Assembly: GCA_003184365.1 (NCBI GenBank)
Contig: NKYR01000028.1
Span: 284,941 to 348,940 of the forward strand
Length of the DNA stretch: 64,000 bases
Direction: 5' to 3'
From: Evernia prunastri
Lineage: Eukaryota > Ascomycota > Lecanoromycetes > Lecanorales > Parmeliaceae
Positions within the stretch are counted from its first letter, which is position 1. Each line of letters begins with the position of its first letter. The notes under the pieces are model-generated. The model was not told the origin of the DNA. It did no database searches and saw nothing but the letters and a program-made list of their open reading frames with translations. Position numbers and translations under genes: made by a program. Below are positions 1-11,672 of the stretch, in pieces.

Positions 1-1005
1 TGGCTTATTCATTTCGTTCAGGAGTTCGGCAACGTATAATTGGTCCAAGTCACCCTCAATGACAACCCTCTTCAAGCCTTTGAGTTTCCGAAAACAGTCC
101 ATTCTGTCGTCACCAAAAACTTTGAAATAGTGCATTTCGTATGTGTCGAGCAGGCCTGTGGCCCTGTTGCACGAAAGGCTTAATTCTTCGAGAAAGTCCA
201 TCCTTTTCAGGTCTTCCACTAGAAGATGAAACACTCCCGCAGAGATTGTGTCACCCCAGATGGTATGGTTTATGGTGCGGCCTTCTGTCAGGCGAGGATC
301 CGACATGTCAATGTCAATCCAGCAGCGTCTGAAGCGAGCTTTTTCCGGCAACTTGTGTAATCCTTTCCGGCAACACGCTACCGCCATCGGGTCTACCAGT
401 ACGGTAATCTGTTGCATGTAGATGGCCGATGATGATTCGGAGTATAGTTGATGGCTTGTGCAGAAGATTGCTGGATTGAACCAGTCTGACGTTTTGCCAC
501 TAAGATCTTTTAGATTGATTCTTGGTCTCAACATGTGAACATAGACTTTGTTGCGAAGCTCTCCCGGGAGCTCTAAGAAAGGAAAAGGGTCCTTGCGCTC
601 AGTGGTTTGCGTGTTGCCAATGTCTCCGATCGCCTTCAGTTGGCCACAGGCTAGGCGAGTCAGTACAAGTGGACGATGGTCTGGCCAGATCATCTCTGAA
701 ACCTTCAAAGGATCAAGCTTCGGATCTTTGAACATTGTGTGAAAGACGCGGGAGTCGTCAATGCAGCCCTCGAACCCTGGTTCGGCGATGAGGTGTATGA
801 GATATGGCACCATGGATACGAGACCATGGTGATTGCGGTAGTAAATGATTGCTTCCGACATCATTGTGACCCGAGAAACTCTGTGCATCTCTTCCTCTTC
901 ATCGTTCGCAACAGAAGTCTCAGCATGTTTCTGAATTGGGTTTTGGTTCTGATGGGAGGAATCTGGATTGGCCGCAGCAGGTTGACTAGCTACAATCACA
1001 CCCAT
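1..1005 (-). CDS. 2EXR/F-box-like protein, partial (runs off left edge)
   Basis: An uninterrupted reading frame of 335 codons runs from an ATG at 1003–1005 down to base 1, so the C-terminus lies outside the window. The N-terminal 35 residues are polar, followed by an acidic run (DEEEE). Near residue 142 is the segment FLELPGELRNKVY, the hallmark of the fungal 2EXR/F-box-like family, in which an LP-x-E-x-R-xx-[IV]Y motif opens a helix resembling an F-box. The rest is typical of these proteins: a CTSHQLYSES segment where members usually have 'C+Q.Y.E', then strand/helix alternation. Members are lineage-expanded and mostly of unknown function; a role as a substrate adaptor is only a guess. No intron is needed. 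Family call good, function unknown. Confidence 0.75.
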   Translation of the reverse strand, partial: MGVIVASQPAAANPDSSHQNQNPIQKHAETSVANDEEEEMHRVSRVTMMSEAIIYYRNHHGLVSMVPYLIHLIAEPGFEGCIDDSRVFHTMFKDPKLDPLKVSEMIWPDHRPLVLTRLACGQLKAIGDIGNTQTTERKDPFPFLELPGELRNKVYVHMLRPRINLKDLSGKTSDWFNPAIFCTSHQLYSESSSAIYMQQITVLVDPMAVACCRKGLHKLPEKARFRRCWIDIDMSDPRLTEGRTINHTIWGDTISAGVFHLLVEDLKRMDFLEELSLSCNRATGLLDTYEMHYFKVFGDDRMDCFRKLKGLKRVVIEGDLDQLYVAELLNEMNKP

Positions 1006-2783
1006 ATCTGAGATTGTAATACTTGATGCAGAGGACTGGCTTTTGTTGAAGTCTCTTTTCGACAAAGTGGTGTAAAGGAATTTCAAGGACGAAATTCAGA
1101 AGTGAGAAAAAGTGGGAAGACAACACTGATGTGTTATGCTTGTATCCTTGGCATTGGGTGGGGTATCAAATTAACACAGCTAGTACGTTAACACAATCAA
1201 AAACTTGCCACAGGTCCAGTGGTGAAGCAGTTGGTGAGGCAAAGATGAACCGCTATATTTTTCATTACTGATAGAATGCCTAATTGTAAGTATGAATAAA
1301 GTTATAGATCGTCCCATCGACAGACTCGATATTTGTTTGAGGGGTTATAGGATTTCGAAGAGTATTGTATGTATTGTAAAGTACACGTCCGTGTATCTTG
1401 GTACCAGATCGGACTAGATGAAAGCGAGGAGTGTCAACTATCCCATCTTTAGTACTCGACCTGTCAGATGGGTTCTCTGCCCTTGATTACGCACCGAGGC
1501 AAATGTCTCGCAACTCTTACAACTACTCGCACCTCCGGTATTTTCGTAGCACTTCTTGGCGAAAAAGTCACTCCCCTTGGGTGACGATTTGTCAGAAAGA
1601 AGGTCAAAAGCCACATAGTATGTGGTCGGAGCCAGGCGAAGACTCCGCCTGCAAGAGCACAAAGAATTCATACTACTTCTCATGCAGAACTGACTCAATA
1701 ACATATACCTGCTTAGCTGTGTAAGACGATTTCCTACGTGCAGGCAGAAGGAGTACGCAAAAGCTTCCACAATTCATAATATCTACATCATCGAGTCTCA
1801 TCAGACGTCCTCGTCATTCTCTACCTTACCGCACACTAGCAGTCTCCCTCCGTAGCACCTAAGCACAAGTTTTCGTACAACCTCTTGTCATTATTACATG
1901 AACATCTTCAACAATTCTGCCGTTTCCCGTCACTTGAGAACCTCAGCTTAAACAATGTAGGATGGCAAGGTGAGCGTCGCTAGGCAGGTTATGATGATAA
2001 TCAGATTCATCCAAAGTAAAGGCCATAATCTGGAAACAGGGTACCAAGGTCTCGGTCAGTAAATTATGGCAATCTCTTGGAAAACATAATGGATGTCTGA
2101 GGCAGAAAACGGCAGAGGTTGACTCGTGGCCAGCATGCCTCTCATCAGAGAATTCGATGATCGCTATCACGATCTTCCCTTCAAATGATCGGTAGGTTTG
2201 TACGCGATGGATCCGTGGTCGATTAAATCCCTGTTGCCGTTTTGATCGACCCGACTGCGACTAGATTACTGCGTACGCAATAACTCTGGTAATATTTGTT
2301 GAGAATTTGATTGATGGTGGTTGAAGAGTAGGAATGGTGGTAAGGTAGGGACTAGCTACTGCGCTTTCTTCTAGTTGTGCTGTTGAGGCTCGGCTGAATT
2401 CGAATGGAATTGGCGACCTGGTTTTCTTTCCTATCGACCCAGAGGTTGCTTTGAGCTTCAGACATGAGGCCTGGCATGATACAAAGCAATGACTAGGCTA
2501 AGTGGTCAAATATGCCAGAACCTAGTATTTTCAAGTTTCTTAGCGACCTTCGCTAGTACTGCCTGCTCACAGCTGTGGTTCCCTTTTGTTTCTTAAGAAA
2601 AGTTCTTCTCCCTGTGCGCTTTCTACTTCTGCAGGAGCGAAAACGTGCGCTGAGCGTGCGTTCAGCACAGGTACATAATTCTCGCGTGTCGCTTAGCTCG
2701 TCGGCAACGAAAGTCGCTCACAAAAAGGCGGTTTTGCCAATCCCCTTTCTGAATCCAAGTCTGTTGTAAAGTACTCTATCAAA
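1006..2783. other. intergenic, no supported gene
   Basis: About 1.8 kb without a convincing gene. Overlapping open frames near 1430–1770 on both strands lack family motifs and clear splice structure. The 200 bases before 2784 are the likely promoter of the secreted-protein gene. Confidence 0.5.
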
Positions 2784-3827
2784 ATGTTACTCTGCCACAT
2801 ACTTTCCAAGACGTATTGTTTGTCATTCGTTCTACTACCCATGGTAGCTTCGGCAGCTATCACTAGTCCTACTATTAACATACTTCAGCCGTCTGTTACG
2901 AATTCCTCTTTTTCCATCTTGCCGTCCATTCCCGTGGACCCACGATTCAAAAAGGAGATAGTAGGCTATAATCTTATTCCAGTCAGCCGCACGTCTCTTA
3001 TGATGACTTTCGTTAACGAAATGGCAAAAATTGCCTTGATGGATTGGAACGGACAAATCGGAAGTTTCCGAAGCACCGCTGTGCCAGAATACTCTGATGT
3101 CGTCATCTTTCTAACTGTCAAGCGTCCCGCGCAGACCATACAGACCAAAATCGCTGTCTGGGGGCTGTTCTCGACGTTCACCAACACTGTGATTGCAAAC
3201 AGGTTCAAGGCGTGCGACGTCGACCTCTATTGGGACGATGTCCAAATTGCTCGGATCCGTGTTCGGCCTAAGCCGGCCACGTCACAGTCGACGATCGGAG
3301 AACAAGGCAGTCAGAATCAAAGCCTTGCTCAAGCGCTGCCAACCTTGCCGAGCCTCGACGACCTATCCAGAAATCTCACAAACGGACATTCAAACCTTAC
3401 CAATGACACGAGCATCCTAACGGAACCAGTTTTCGATATAGACTGCCAGTATCCTGAAGGCGCGAAAACCCTCACCGACATAGAAGTCTTCGCCACCGTT
3501 TTGAGCGTTCTAAAAACCATTGCCCCCGTTCCCAAAACCGACTTGGTAGACGCAGCCTTTGAGACCGGCATGTTGACCATTGATGCCAGGGTTCAGTTTC
3601 AAGGGCCGGAAGATATCCCATGGCATCCACCGGGTCCTCCTTACTATCAATATCAATGGGTCGTCAGGGCTTTGCATGCGATGCCAACTTACATGTTAGA
3701 TCAAGGAAGGTTTGCGGAGTTGGCGGTTCTTATCATTGTTGATGGCCGGCACCTTGGGGTCGGGCAGATTTTGAAGGGTGAAATGGACCCTCAAGATATT
3801 ACTGGTAAAAATATTTCGATTCTCTAG
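2784..3827 (+). CDS. predicted secreted protein, unknown function
   Basis: Single-exon gene of 347 residues, ATG at 2784 and TAG at 3825. The N-terminus is a hydrophobic stretch of about 25 residues ending in VASAAI, which fits a cleaved signal peptide. The mature part has several N-glycosylation sequons (NSS, NLT, NDT, NIS). Around residue 275 there is a PWHPPGPPYYQYQW segment rich in proline and aromatics. No catalytic motif or known domain was recognised. It may be an extracellular or cell-wall protein, but this rests only on the leader and sequons. The start is chosen because the leader begins there and no upstream in-frame ATG extends it. Confidence 0.6.
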   Translation: MLLCHILSKTYCLSFVLLPMVASAAITSPTINILQPSVTNSSFSILPSIPVDPRFKKEIVGYNLIPVSRTSLMMTFVNEMAKIALMDWNGQIGSFRSTAVPEYSDVVIFLTVKRPAQTIQTKIAVWGLFSTFTNTVIANRFKACDVDLYWDDVQIARIRVRPKPATSQSTIGEQGSQNQSLAQALPTLPSLDDLSRNLTNGHSNLTNDTSILTEPVFDIDCQYPEGAKTLTDIEVFATVLSVLKTIAPVPKTDLVDAAFETGMLTIDARVQFQGPEDIPWHPPGPPYYQYQWVVRALHAMPTYMLDQGRFAELAVLIIVDGRHLGVGQILKGEMDPQDITGKNISIL

Positions 3828-4124
3828 TGCAGTTTATGTTTGCAGTGTAATGAGTTGGTTTTCAAAGGGACTCTATCGGAGTAACACGCTACAATTCCTG
3901 GTATAGTACTATATATATATCTATATGTTCGCAAAAGTGGACGACAATGTTCCAATTGGAAGAATAAGCGATGCCCAATCATATGCAAGATGTAAGTCAC
4001 CTGCCACACAGGGTTTAGTGGCTCTCTAAGCGCCCAAAGTGAGGCTGATCAAATGAACATCCCACCTCGATCGAGTTTCTTGGTTCCGTCTCAATCTTGA
4101 CTCAATTTCGCTTCAAACATCACA

Positions 4125-7100
4125 ATGCAAGCACTGCGAAGAATCTTTGGCGTTCAGTCTTCTTCGGAATTCCACGATCATGGCCTGCGTCTACTTGTAC
4201 CAGATTTGAGCGACACCGGAGAGCAACAAGGAGCGCCGACCATTGACTTAGTCTCCTTTGACATTGTCCATGCCAACGAACAACTGACTGTGTGCGATCC
4301 ATAGTATCGTCTTTGTCCATGGTTTGATAGGAACATGGGATGGTACATGGACTGGGGAGACTCCCGATGGTCGAAAGGTCTTATGGCCCAAGGAGCTGCT
4401 CAAGGAGCGATTCCCTACCGCGCGAGTATCCTCCTTTAGCTACGATACGAATGCTGTCAATCTGGCCCATCGTGTTTCTGTACAGTCCATAACGCAACAC
4501 GCGAATGACTTGCTTATCGAGCTTGAAAACGTCAGACGAGAAACCAAGACGGTGAGTAAAGTGAAGCCTAGAGAGCGGACGAACTAAGATCTTTCAGCAA
4601 GAATGCAAAATCATCTTTGCCGTCCACAGCCTTGGGGGCCTCCTTGTACAGAAGTTGCTTTCACTATCTAAAAACAATTACGAGGCACATCTTCGACGCA
4701 TTGAGTCTTCCACAATCGGTGCGGTGTTCTTTGGCACCCCAATGCTTGGGGCAGATCTTGCTGCATGGGCTTCAATTGGTACTGCGTTGTCTTCCGTACT
4801 TAAGCAAACAAACAGAGACATCGTGGGAGTACTCGAGCCAGACTCATCTATGGCTAAAAGTATCCGGCTCGATGTGACCAACTTAGTCGCCACAAGGGCC
4901 CAGACCACCAACCCAATCAAAATCGCGTGTTTCTATGAGTGCCTCCATGTGTCTGGCTACGGCAAAGTTGTCGTGGGTGTCAAGTCTGCCACTTGGCCCC
5001 CAAACTATCACAAGAGTATACAAGCTGACCACATGAATATGACGAAGTTTGCATCTCCGCAGGAAAGGGGTTACATAGATTTTGTTGGGATAGTCAGCCA
5101 GTGGGTTGAGAAAATCGTGGTGGCACAGAGTCAGCCCAGCGCTTCAACTAGCGGTTAGTTTGATCTCCTTCATAGAGCGCTTAGAGCATAATTGTAACTC
5201 ATCTTCATATGGTGTAGAAATTTTAGATCGTCTAGACTTCGCAGAAAGAACAGCGCGCCAACAGCAGATCAATAACGTGGACGCGCTGGAGTCCACACTT
5301 GAATGGGTCTGGAACAAGGGCCATGAAAGTCACTCTTCCTTTGCGCAGTGGCTTTCGAATGACCAAGCCGTGTTCTGGATTCAGGGTAAGCCTGGAAGTG
5401 GTGAGTCGACACTGATGAGCTACCTTGAGAAAGCCAGTCAATCGTGGCAACTTCGCACCGAATCGGAGTCTCGATGGAGCACCATTCGGTTCTTCTTTGA
5501 TTTCCGCGCTCATAACGGTCTAGCCAACAATCTTGAAGGTCTCCTCCGATCTCTCTTGTTGCAAGTTCTGGAGCAAACTCCTGGCCCCGAAAACGAAATA
5601 CGTCGTCTAGAAGAGAATTTCGGCAGAGGTAAAGCAGACACATTGGCAAGCAGTATTCTCAAAGAAACGTTCGTGAATGCTTTGGTTCAAACGCCAGAGA
5701 ATCTATGCATCCTTGTTGATGGTTTGGACGAGTTCTCTGGAAACATGCAAGAGCTGCTCACCTTCTTCCTCAAATTTCCATCTAGAACAAACACAGGACA
5801 TCTACTGAAGATTTGCCTCGCGAGTCGACCTCATCCAGTGATTGATCTAGCGCTTGGAGACTTCCTTGGCCTCCAGATGCAAGACCACAACGGCAGTGCA
5901 ATTAAACGGTATGCCTTCACCACCATGGAAAGCTTGGGAGTAGCCGCACATGACAGGTCGTGGCTGAAGCGATTCTCTGCGGACATGGCCAAGAAGGCAG
6001 AAGACGTTTTCTTATGGGCGCGATTTGCTGTCACCGAAGTCATTAATGGCTACGCAGAAGGAGAAGACACTGATGAGTTGGAACAGCGTCTTGAGGTACT
6101 TCCTTCGGATATGGAGGAGTTCTATGCAAACATCTTTAGGCGCATGACTTCGAGGGACCGTGGAGAAGCCCGACTTTTGTTCCAACTCGTATGCTTCGCG
6201 CAAGATTTTGATGGTGTCAAGTTCATAAATCTCAGACAACTCAGAGAAGCAGTTCTTATTTTAGAAAATATTGTCGCGGAACCTGCTCAACATGTATCTA
6301 CGTACGAACTTGAAAGATTCCGCAAACGATTGAAATCTAAGAGTGGAGGCTTGTTGGAAGAATCTTCTTCATTTCTCAACGGCGCCTATCGGAAGGAGGC
6401 CCCGAAGAGTTTTAAAGAGAATGGTGGAACGATCAAGCTGATCCACCGTACGGCACAGTCATATCTCGACCGCGAAGGATGGTTTTCGGGACTGAAGTCT
6501 CTCCACTTTGTGTCCCCACATGCTTTGTGGCTTCATATCTGCTGCGCGTCTATGAAGAGCGTGTTTGAACCGAGGGAGTTACAGCTCCAACATGAGGAAC
6601 CCAGCGAATCATATCTCGACAAGCAGATGGAATCTTCCCTATTCAAATACGCCTCCCGTAATCTCTTCGCCCACGCAAGGATCTTGGAGCTCGAGTATCA
6701 GGAGTCATCTTTTCCTTTCTTGCAGACTGTATCGCCTACGCTTTGGCGGTATCTGCGGAAGCTATATCGATCGTACAATTTAGTGACCAATTTAGTGAAT
6801 CCGAAGAAGACTAGGATAAATTGGGGAGCAGTCGATATTGGTTCCACGGAACAACCATGGGCGATCATTGTTGAGCAAGGACTGCCATTGTGTCTTAGGG
6901 ATGCGGTCCGAAACGGCCATTATGCTCCACCTAGCGAAGGAGAAGACCTGTCCCTCGCAATAGCGTCTGTGTATGCTTGGCAGCAGTATCGTCATCATAA
7001 AAAAGAGCCAATAGCGCAACAGCTGGTTTCCCACCTTATCGACTTTGGGGCACTCGTTCACCAGAGGCACATAATTGAGTGCCTGTATATGGGTACGACC

Positions 7101-7796
7101 GAAGTTCTTCGCATATTACTTGTTTCATGGCCTGAGCAGAGATTGCGGCCGAGGAGATATACGTCATTTGACGAAATATATGGCGATGACGCGGAGGGGA
7201 ACGAAACGTACAGTGGAGAGTCTGTCGGGACTCTATGGGAGCTTGTTCGGGTCGAAAATGTGTACAACGATGACCCCGAAGCCAAGCTTGTCTTGCTTCT
7301 CGAAAGAGGGGAGCTGTTGAATGAGGCATGTGGACCCGGGGGTACAGCGCTACATGCATGTATCATTGCGGTACACTTGGAAGCGACCTACCACATGAGT
7401 TTCAAAGTCCGTGAGATCCGGAGCATGCTGAACCATGGGGCCGATCCTAATGTCTCCGGCCCTCGAGGAAGACCTCTTCAACTCGCATGGAGGCTATCTC
7501 GCGCACCACGCCACTCGTTAAGCACCTACTCCTCCGCGCCTCATTATCTTCAGCAAGCCATGAGATTACTTCTGGACTTTGGTGCGGACCCTTCATGGGT
7601 CGAGCCAAATGGAATATCAATTGATCGACGTACAATTGAAGCGTGGTGCGCGATGTCGGAGGAAGAAATGGATGCGCATTGGATGGACGGTGACTACCCG
7701 TACTGTAAATCAAATTGGTATACGTACGAGTTCCCTCTCTACCATCCTGCTGCAAGTAATGTGGAAAGCGACATGAAAAGACGGCGATTACGGTAA
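4125..7796 (+). CDS. NLR-like protein: serine esterase/lipase-like + NACHT + ankyrin-type repeats (possibly inactive)
   Basis: Fungal STAND receptor of the lipase-like/NACHT/ankyrin type, a class linked to non-self recognition. Exons: first exon from ATG 4125 with an unresolved junction near 4265–4305; coding to 4551; 4598–5153; 5221–7796. Introns 4552–4597 and 5154–5220 are clear GT–AG. The N-terminal domain has VFVHGL and the nucleophile elbow VHSLGG. The NACHT domain shows FWIQGKPGSGES and the Walker B-like ILVDGLDEF. The C-terminal third carries ankyrin-like units (GGTALHACI, HGADPNVSG, LLLDFGADP). Two oddities: the Walker A lysine is glutamate (GAG at the GKPGSGKS position), and splicing exon 1 to exon 2 at the visible sites leaves a one-base frame error. 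The gene may be decayed. The architecture is certain; a functional start is not. Confidence 0.75.
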
Positions 7797-8970
7797 TGCC
7801 TCAAACGACGATTGAGCGATTTCGAAACGAAAGCTCCTTCTCCGACCGAGTCGTACGTATAATAACAAACGCAATATCTTCACACTGGCTGTCAGATTCC
7901 TGAAGACTTTACAAGCTTGAACTCCGTCGCCCAATCCCTCAGTCTTCCTCAACCCGACCATAGATTCATCTACTTTGACACCACTAGCCACACCTTCCAC
8001 ATCAAAACTCATCGGCACCGATGACAGCATCAACGGACCATTCTGGTGCATCTCCCACTACTCACGATACCACTTCAGCCCGGCTCGATGAGAAAGCACA
8101 CGTCGATAGTATCTGCCCCATCATACTCGTCATCTGCGGCACTCGCAGCGCCGATCGACTGACTTGCGCCCGCTGGAGAAGAGCAAGGTGTGTTCCAATG
8201 GAACGCGGTGGATCGGCAACATTCAAGGATCTGTGTAGAGCAAGGTCAAAATCGCCGGAAGCGCGGACGGCTCCTGTGTAGAGGTACGGCGTGTTCGAAG
8301 TGCCAGCCTCTCAGCTAGCCACGTGTGACCGAGTGCTTTTCAGCGTATGACCTCTCATTTTCTTCGCATTTCTTTTTGTTAGATAGATTAAGAATGTATT
8401 GCGATGTCTCAAAATCTTGTTATCGATGTCTTCTCTCTTTTTGATTGAAACTTATCAGTATCAGTTTTGGCGCCGCTTTTAATAAATCACGATCAAGATA
8501 ATATCGGCAATGATAAATTTACCTGATATTTTTGACTGTATTTGCGAAGGTCTGCTCAACGTGCCTCCGACAGGAGCCCTCAGTGCATATAATCAATATA
8601 TTTGTATGCACTGCTCTGAAAGCGAATTTAATGGTTGAGATATAGACCCGAGCAGAGAGTGTCTGGCAGCAGATGTTGTGGGTTGAATCTATCGACCAAC
8701 GTCTATAGTGCAGTTTGACGCCGACGTTTCGGATCCACAGACTTCCCGTAATCATCGCACCTCGTGATTCTTGATTATCGTTGGACGTGATGAACTTGGT
8801 ATCTCCCTCCGAAGATGTTAGAGATGACTAAGAGTCACATCATAGTTAAAAATGCCATCAGTCTACTAAGAAATTTCTTCGATTGACAATCCCTCACACC
8901 AAATATTCCATTGCCTTCTGTAACTCGCAACCAGGGTTTTGAAGTGGGCAGCGCCACATATCAAAGCTGC
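7797..8970. other. intergenic between NLR-like gene and GST
   Basis: 1.2 kb between convergent genes. Short open frames at 7788–8051 (−) and 8021–8281 (+) show no recognisable motif. From about 8380 the sequence becomes AT-richer. No RNA gene was seen. Confidence 0.45.
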
Positions 8971-9772
8971 TTATGCCACCGTGCCCGCCACTGAGGCAGC
9001 CTTGACCCAGGTCTCTCTCTCCTGCAACCCCATGAACCACTTGTCCACGTTCGGATACTTCTCAAACGTTCTTTTGTATGCAAATGCCTTCAAAGCTGAC
9101 CCGTTAGGCAAATGAAACAAGTCAACCAAGGTCAATTTATCTCCAGCAAGATATTTCTGTTGAGTCAGGACCTTGTCATAGTAAGCGAAAACTTCATCGA
9201 GATCAGCTTCGGCTTGAGCGACTCTTCCTCCATCCGGAGGACCAAGACCTTTCGCTCTGTTTAAACTACGGTTAGCGACTCTGAAAGTAGAAGATGACGT
9301 TTGCGAGGGTCAGGTAGATACTTACTTTTTGATGACAAGCTCCGTTCCAATTGTCTCAGCAGCGGCCGCAAAATAGCATTGTTCCACAGAACAAGCTTGT
9401 TCAAATAGACCATAGGCCTTGTCGTCGCCCTCTGGGATCAATTTTGTCCCGGAAGCGTACTTCCTGAAATGAGAATTTTGTAAGACTATTTTTTGCTTCT
9501 ACTTCCTTCCGTCATCAACACAAAGACAGAACACGACTGTTCAATACTTACCGTGCAAGATACTTGCAAATCGCCCGGCTCTCGAAAATGAGAAAACCGT
9601 CATCCTCCAACGCAGGCACCTTCCCAAAAGGTTGCAACTTCTTGTAGGTCTCATTCTTCTGGTCCCCCTTTGCAATATCAATGAGGATATGTTCATACGG
9701 TAATCCAATTTCCAGAATCGTGACCAACACGCGGGCAAATGACATAGCTGAGCCATAGAGTTTGAGAACCAT
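8971..9772 (-). CDS. glutathione S-transferase (phi-like fungal GST)
   Basis: Conjugates glutathione to electrophiles in the cytosol. Three exons on the minus strand: 9552–9772, 9326–9463 and 8971–9256, with GTAAGT donors and CAG acceptors; spliced length 645 nt, 214 residues. The thioredoxin-fold N-terminal domain starts MVLKLYGSAMS and has the glutathione-binding segments KVPALEDD (cis-proline) and FESRAICKYLAR. The second domain has LTLVDLF and LPNGSALKAF. It ends with the helix EKYPNVDKWFMGLQER, normal for the family, and the length is normal. Neighbouring genes give no pathway hint, so general detoxification or stress response is the safest reading. Confidence 0.93.
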
Positions 9773-10263
9773 TTTCGCGGTCGGATCCCGTATGTCGCAA
9801 TGATCAGTGTGAGCAGCCTTCTGGATGACGAGTTAAAAGGAACTGATAGCAGAACTACGAGAGCACCAGCTGCAATTGTGTTCAAGGTTTTCTATCACAG
9901 AAAAAAAGTTAAAAATTCAACTGCTTGATAGCCAGCTGTGTGAGGCAAGCACTACATTTCTTTAGTGTAGGTAAGCACTAAAGACTAGCTCACATTATCG
10001 AACTCTGTCAGACAGCGAATGGGCGCCTGATGTAATGTGTATGTGCTTGATTATGTCTATCTAATGGAGTGTTTGCAAGCTACAGATATGGTGGCATATT
10101 GCCAAGACTTGCTTAGTCATCAGCGCTAGCGCGGGCTAGCTGGCCTTCTATTGGCTGGTGCTAACATGTGGAAAAACAAACAACATGCCTGTATCTGCAG
10201 GGAAGGATCAACAACAGCGCAAAACCACATTTTTGTTCCCACAACCACAACGACATCATTTAT

Positions 10264-10356
10264 GGGCCTGAGGCCTACAGTACGGTAATCAGCTCATTAT
10301 AAGGTATCTGCCCGTGCCCATAATGAGCGGTTTACACGACTGTAGACCTCGGGTCC
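10264..10356. repeat. imperfect inverted repeat, about 34-nt arms
   Basis: Left arm 10267–10300 and right arm 10320–10353 are near-complementary: cctgaggcctacagt pairs with actgtagacctcggg, and agctcattat with ataatgagcgg. A 19-base loop lies between them. The structure could be a MITE core, a transposon end, or a structured RNA. No gene lies within a kilobase on the right. Confidence 0.7.
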
Positions 10357-11114
10357 AAGGATCCCCTGAAATCGCGCAATGCCACGTACTCTTTACGACA
10401 GTCAGGCCATCAAAAGCCTTTCTTTCGACTGAGCCATACTAGTCAACGATATGGATACCTACCGACCTCGCCCTCTCATAAGTCTATCATATTCAGCAAA
10501 TACAGTCAACCTCTCGACGCGTTCGCAAGATGCCACGCGTTATTTCAGTCAGCAATAAACAGTCATTTCAGCAAAGGCCGTAACGCGTCTACACTGTCAG
10601 ATCTCAACATCTAGACATTACACTTCTTGCTCAGCCTCCGCCATACCGTCTCTCTCACCCCAAAAAGACACGTCCTCATATCGTCATCGATTACCTACTC
10701 AGCCTACGACGCGAGCGATCATCCACCCTGTCCTCTTCCGAGGTGTCTCGATTTATACGGTGTCAAATCGTTCGACTTCGCTCTATCGAAACGTATCCGA
10801 CATATTATACTACAGATGATATTCGGATCTTGAAGCTCGGCCTCGCCTACCGAGTAACAGACTACACTGAGAAGTAGTGACCCTCAGCAGTTCGCCAGAG
10901 CAACTCCGCCAAGTGGGCTGGAATGAAAAAGAGTTGGAATTGGGATACTGTTCTTTGGGACCCCCGGGCTTAGAGGGGTCCCACCCCATATGGAATCTAC
11001 AATACATAGAAAACACCAAGGGTTTCGGGTCAAAAAGCAGGACATGGTTCTTTACGAAAGGGGTCCGGCGACCGTAGGGTAGCCTCTTTCAATGGTTCAG
11101 AAAATTAGGTAGAT

Positions 11115-11200
11115 TATTTGATAGATAGCACATCTCGCATAGTCGGCCAATCAGGCAAGACTTCAGGGTAGTCTGAATTAATCAATCAATCAATCAACCT
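11115..11200 (+). repeat. dispersed repeat, copy 1
   Basis: Contains atctcgcata, then ggcca about 5 bases on, then cttcagggtagt and an (aatc)n run. The same order of motifs with similar spacing recurs at 39020–39100. The copies are diverged and no coding sequence is seen. Confidence 0.5.
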
Positions 11201-11625
11201 GTATCTGCAGGCTGACAAACTCTGACGATACCCACCCAATAAGACCCTGTATTGACAGCGGCCCTCAAAGAATAGCTGTGGTGTATGGTCTGCGCATTAC
11301 CGAAGCGCCGTCAACTCTCTTGATAGAGTACCCGTATATTTAAGAGAGTCTTAACGTAGCTGATAGTCATTTAGGCTCATTGCGATTCAACGCAGCCTCC
11401 GAAATCCGGTTTGCAGACTCTCATCTGTTATCAAAGGCATCTTACTAATGAAAAAATATAGACTGGCCAGAAACCAGACCAATTCCGCTCTCTTTTCCGT
11501 GTTGTCATCAAAGATAGTGGTGTCTTAAAGCAATAAATTATAGCTCTAATTGAGCTCGAACTCTTTAACGTTCCGACGAAAGTTCATTATCGCTTTACCT
11601 TTCCTAGCAGACACAACAAGAGCAG

Positions 11626-11672
11626 AGGGCGCCGGGAAGGGGGGTGGGGAGGGGGGGTTGGGAGGGGGGTGT
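11626..11672 (+). repeat. G-run tract with G-quadruplex potential
   Basis: Some 45 bases with at least five runs of four or more G on the plus strand, in otherwise AT-balanced intergenic DNA. Confidence 0.6.

Noticed and set aside
1438..1770. 110-codon minus-strand frame with several cysteines, considered as a secreted protein
   Set aside because: No signal peptide, no family match by eye, and an overlapping plus-strand frame of similar length; kept as intergenic.
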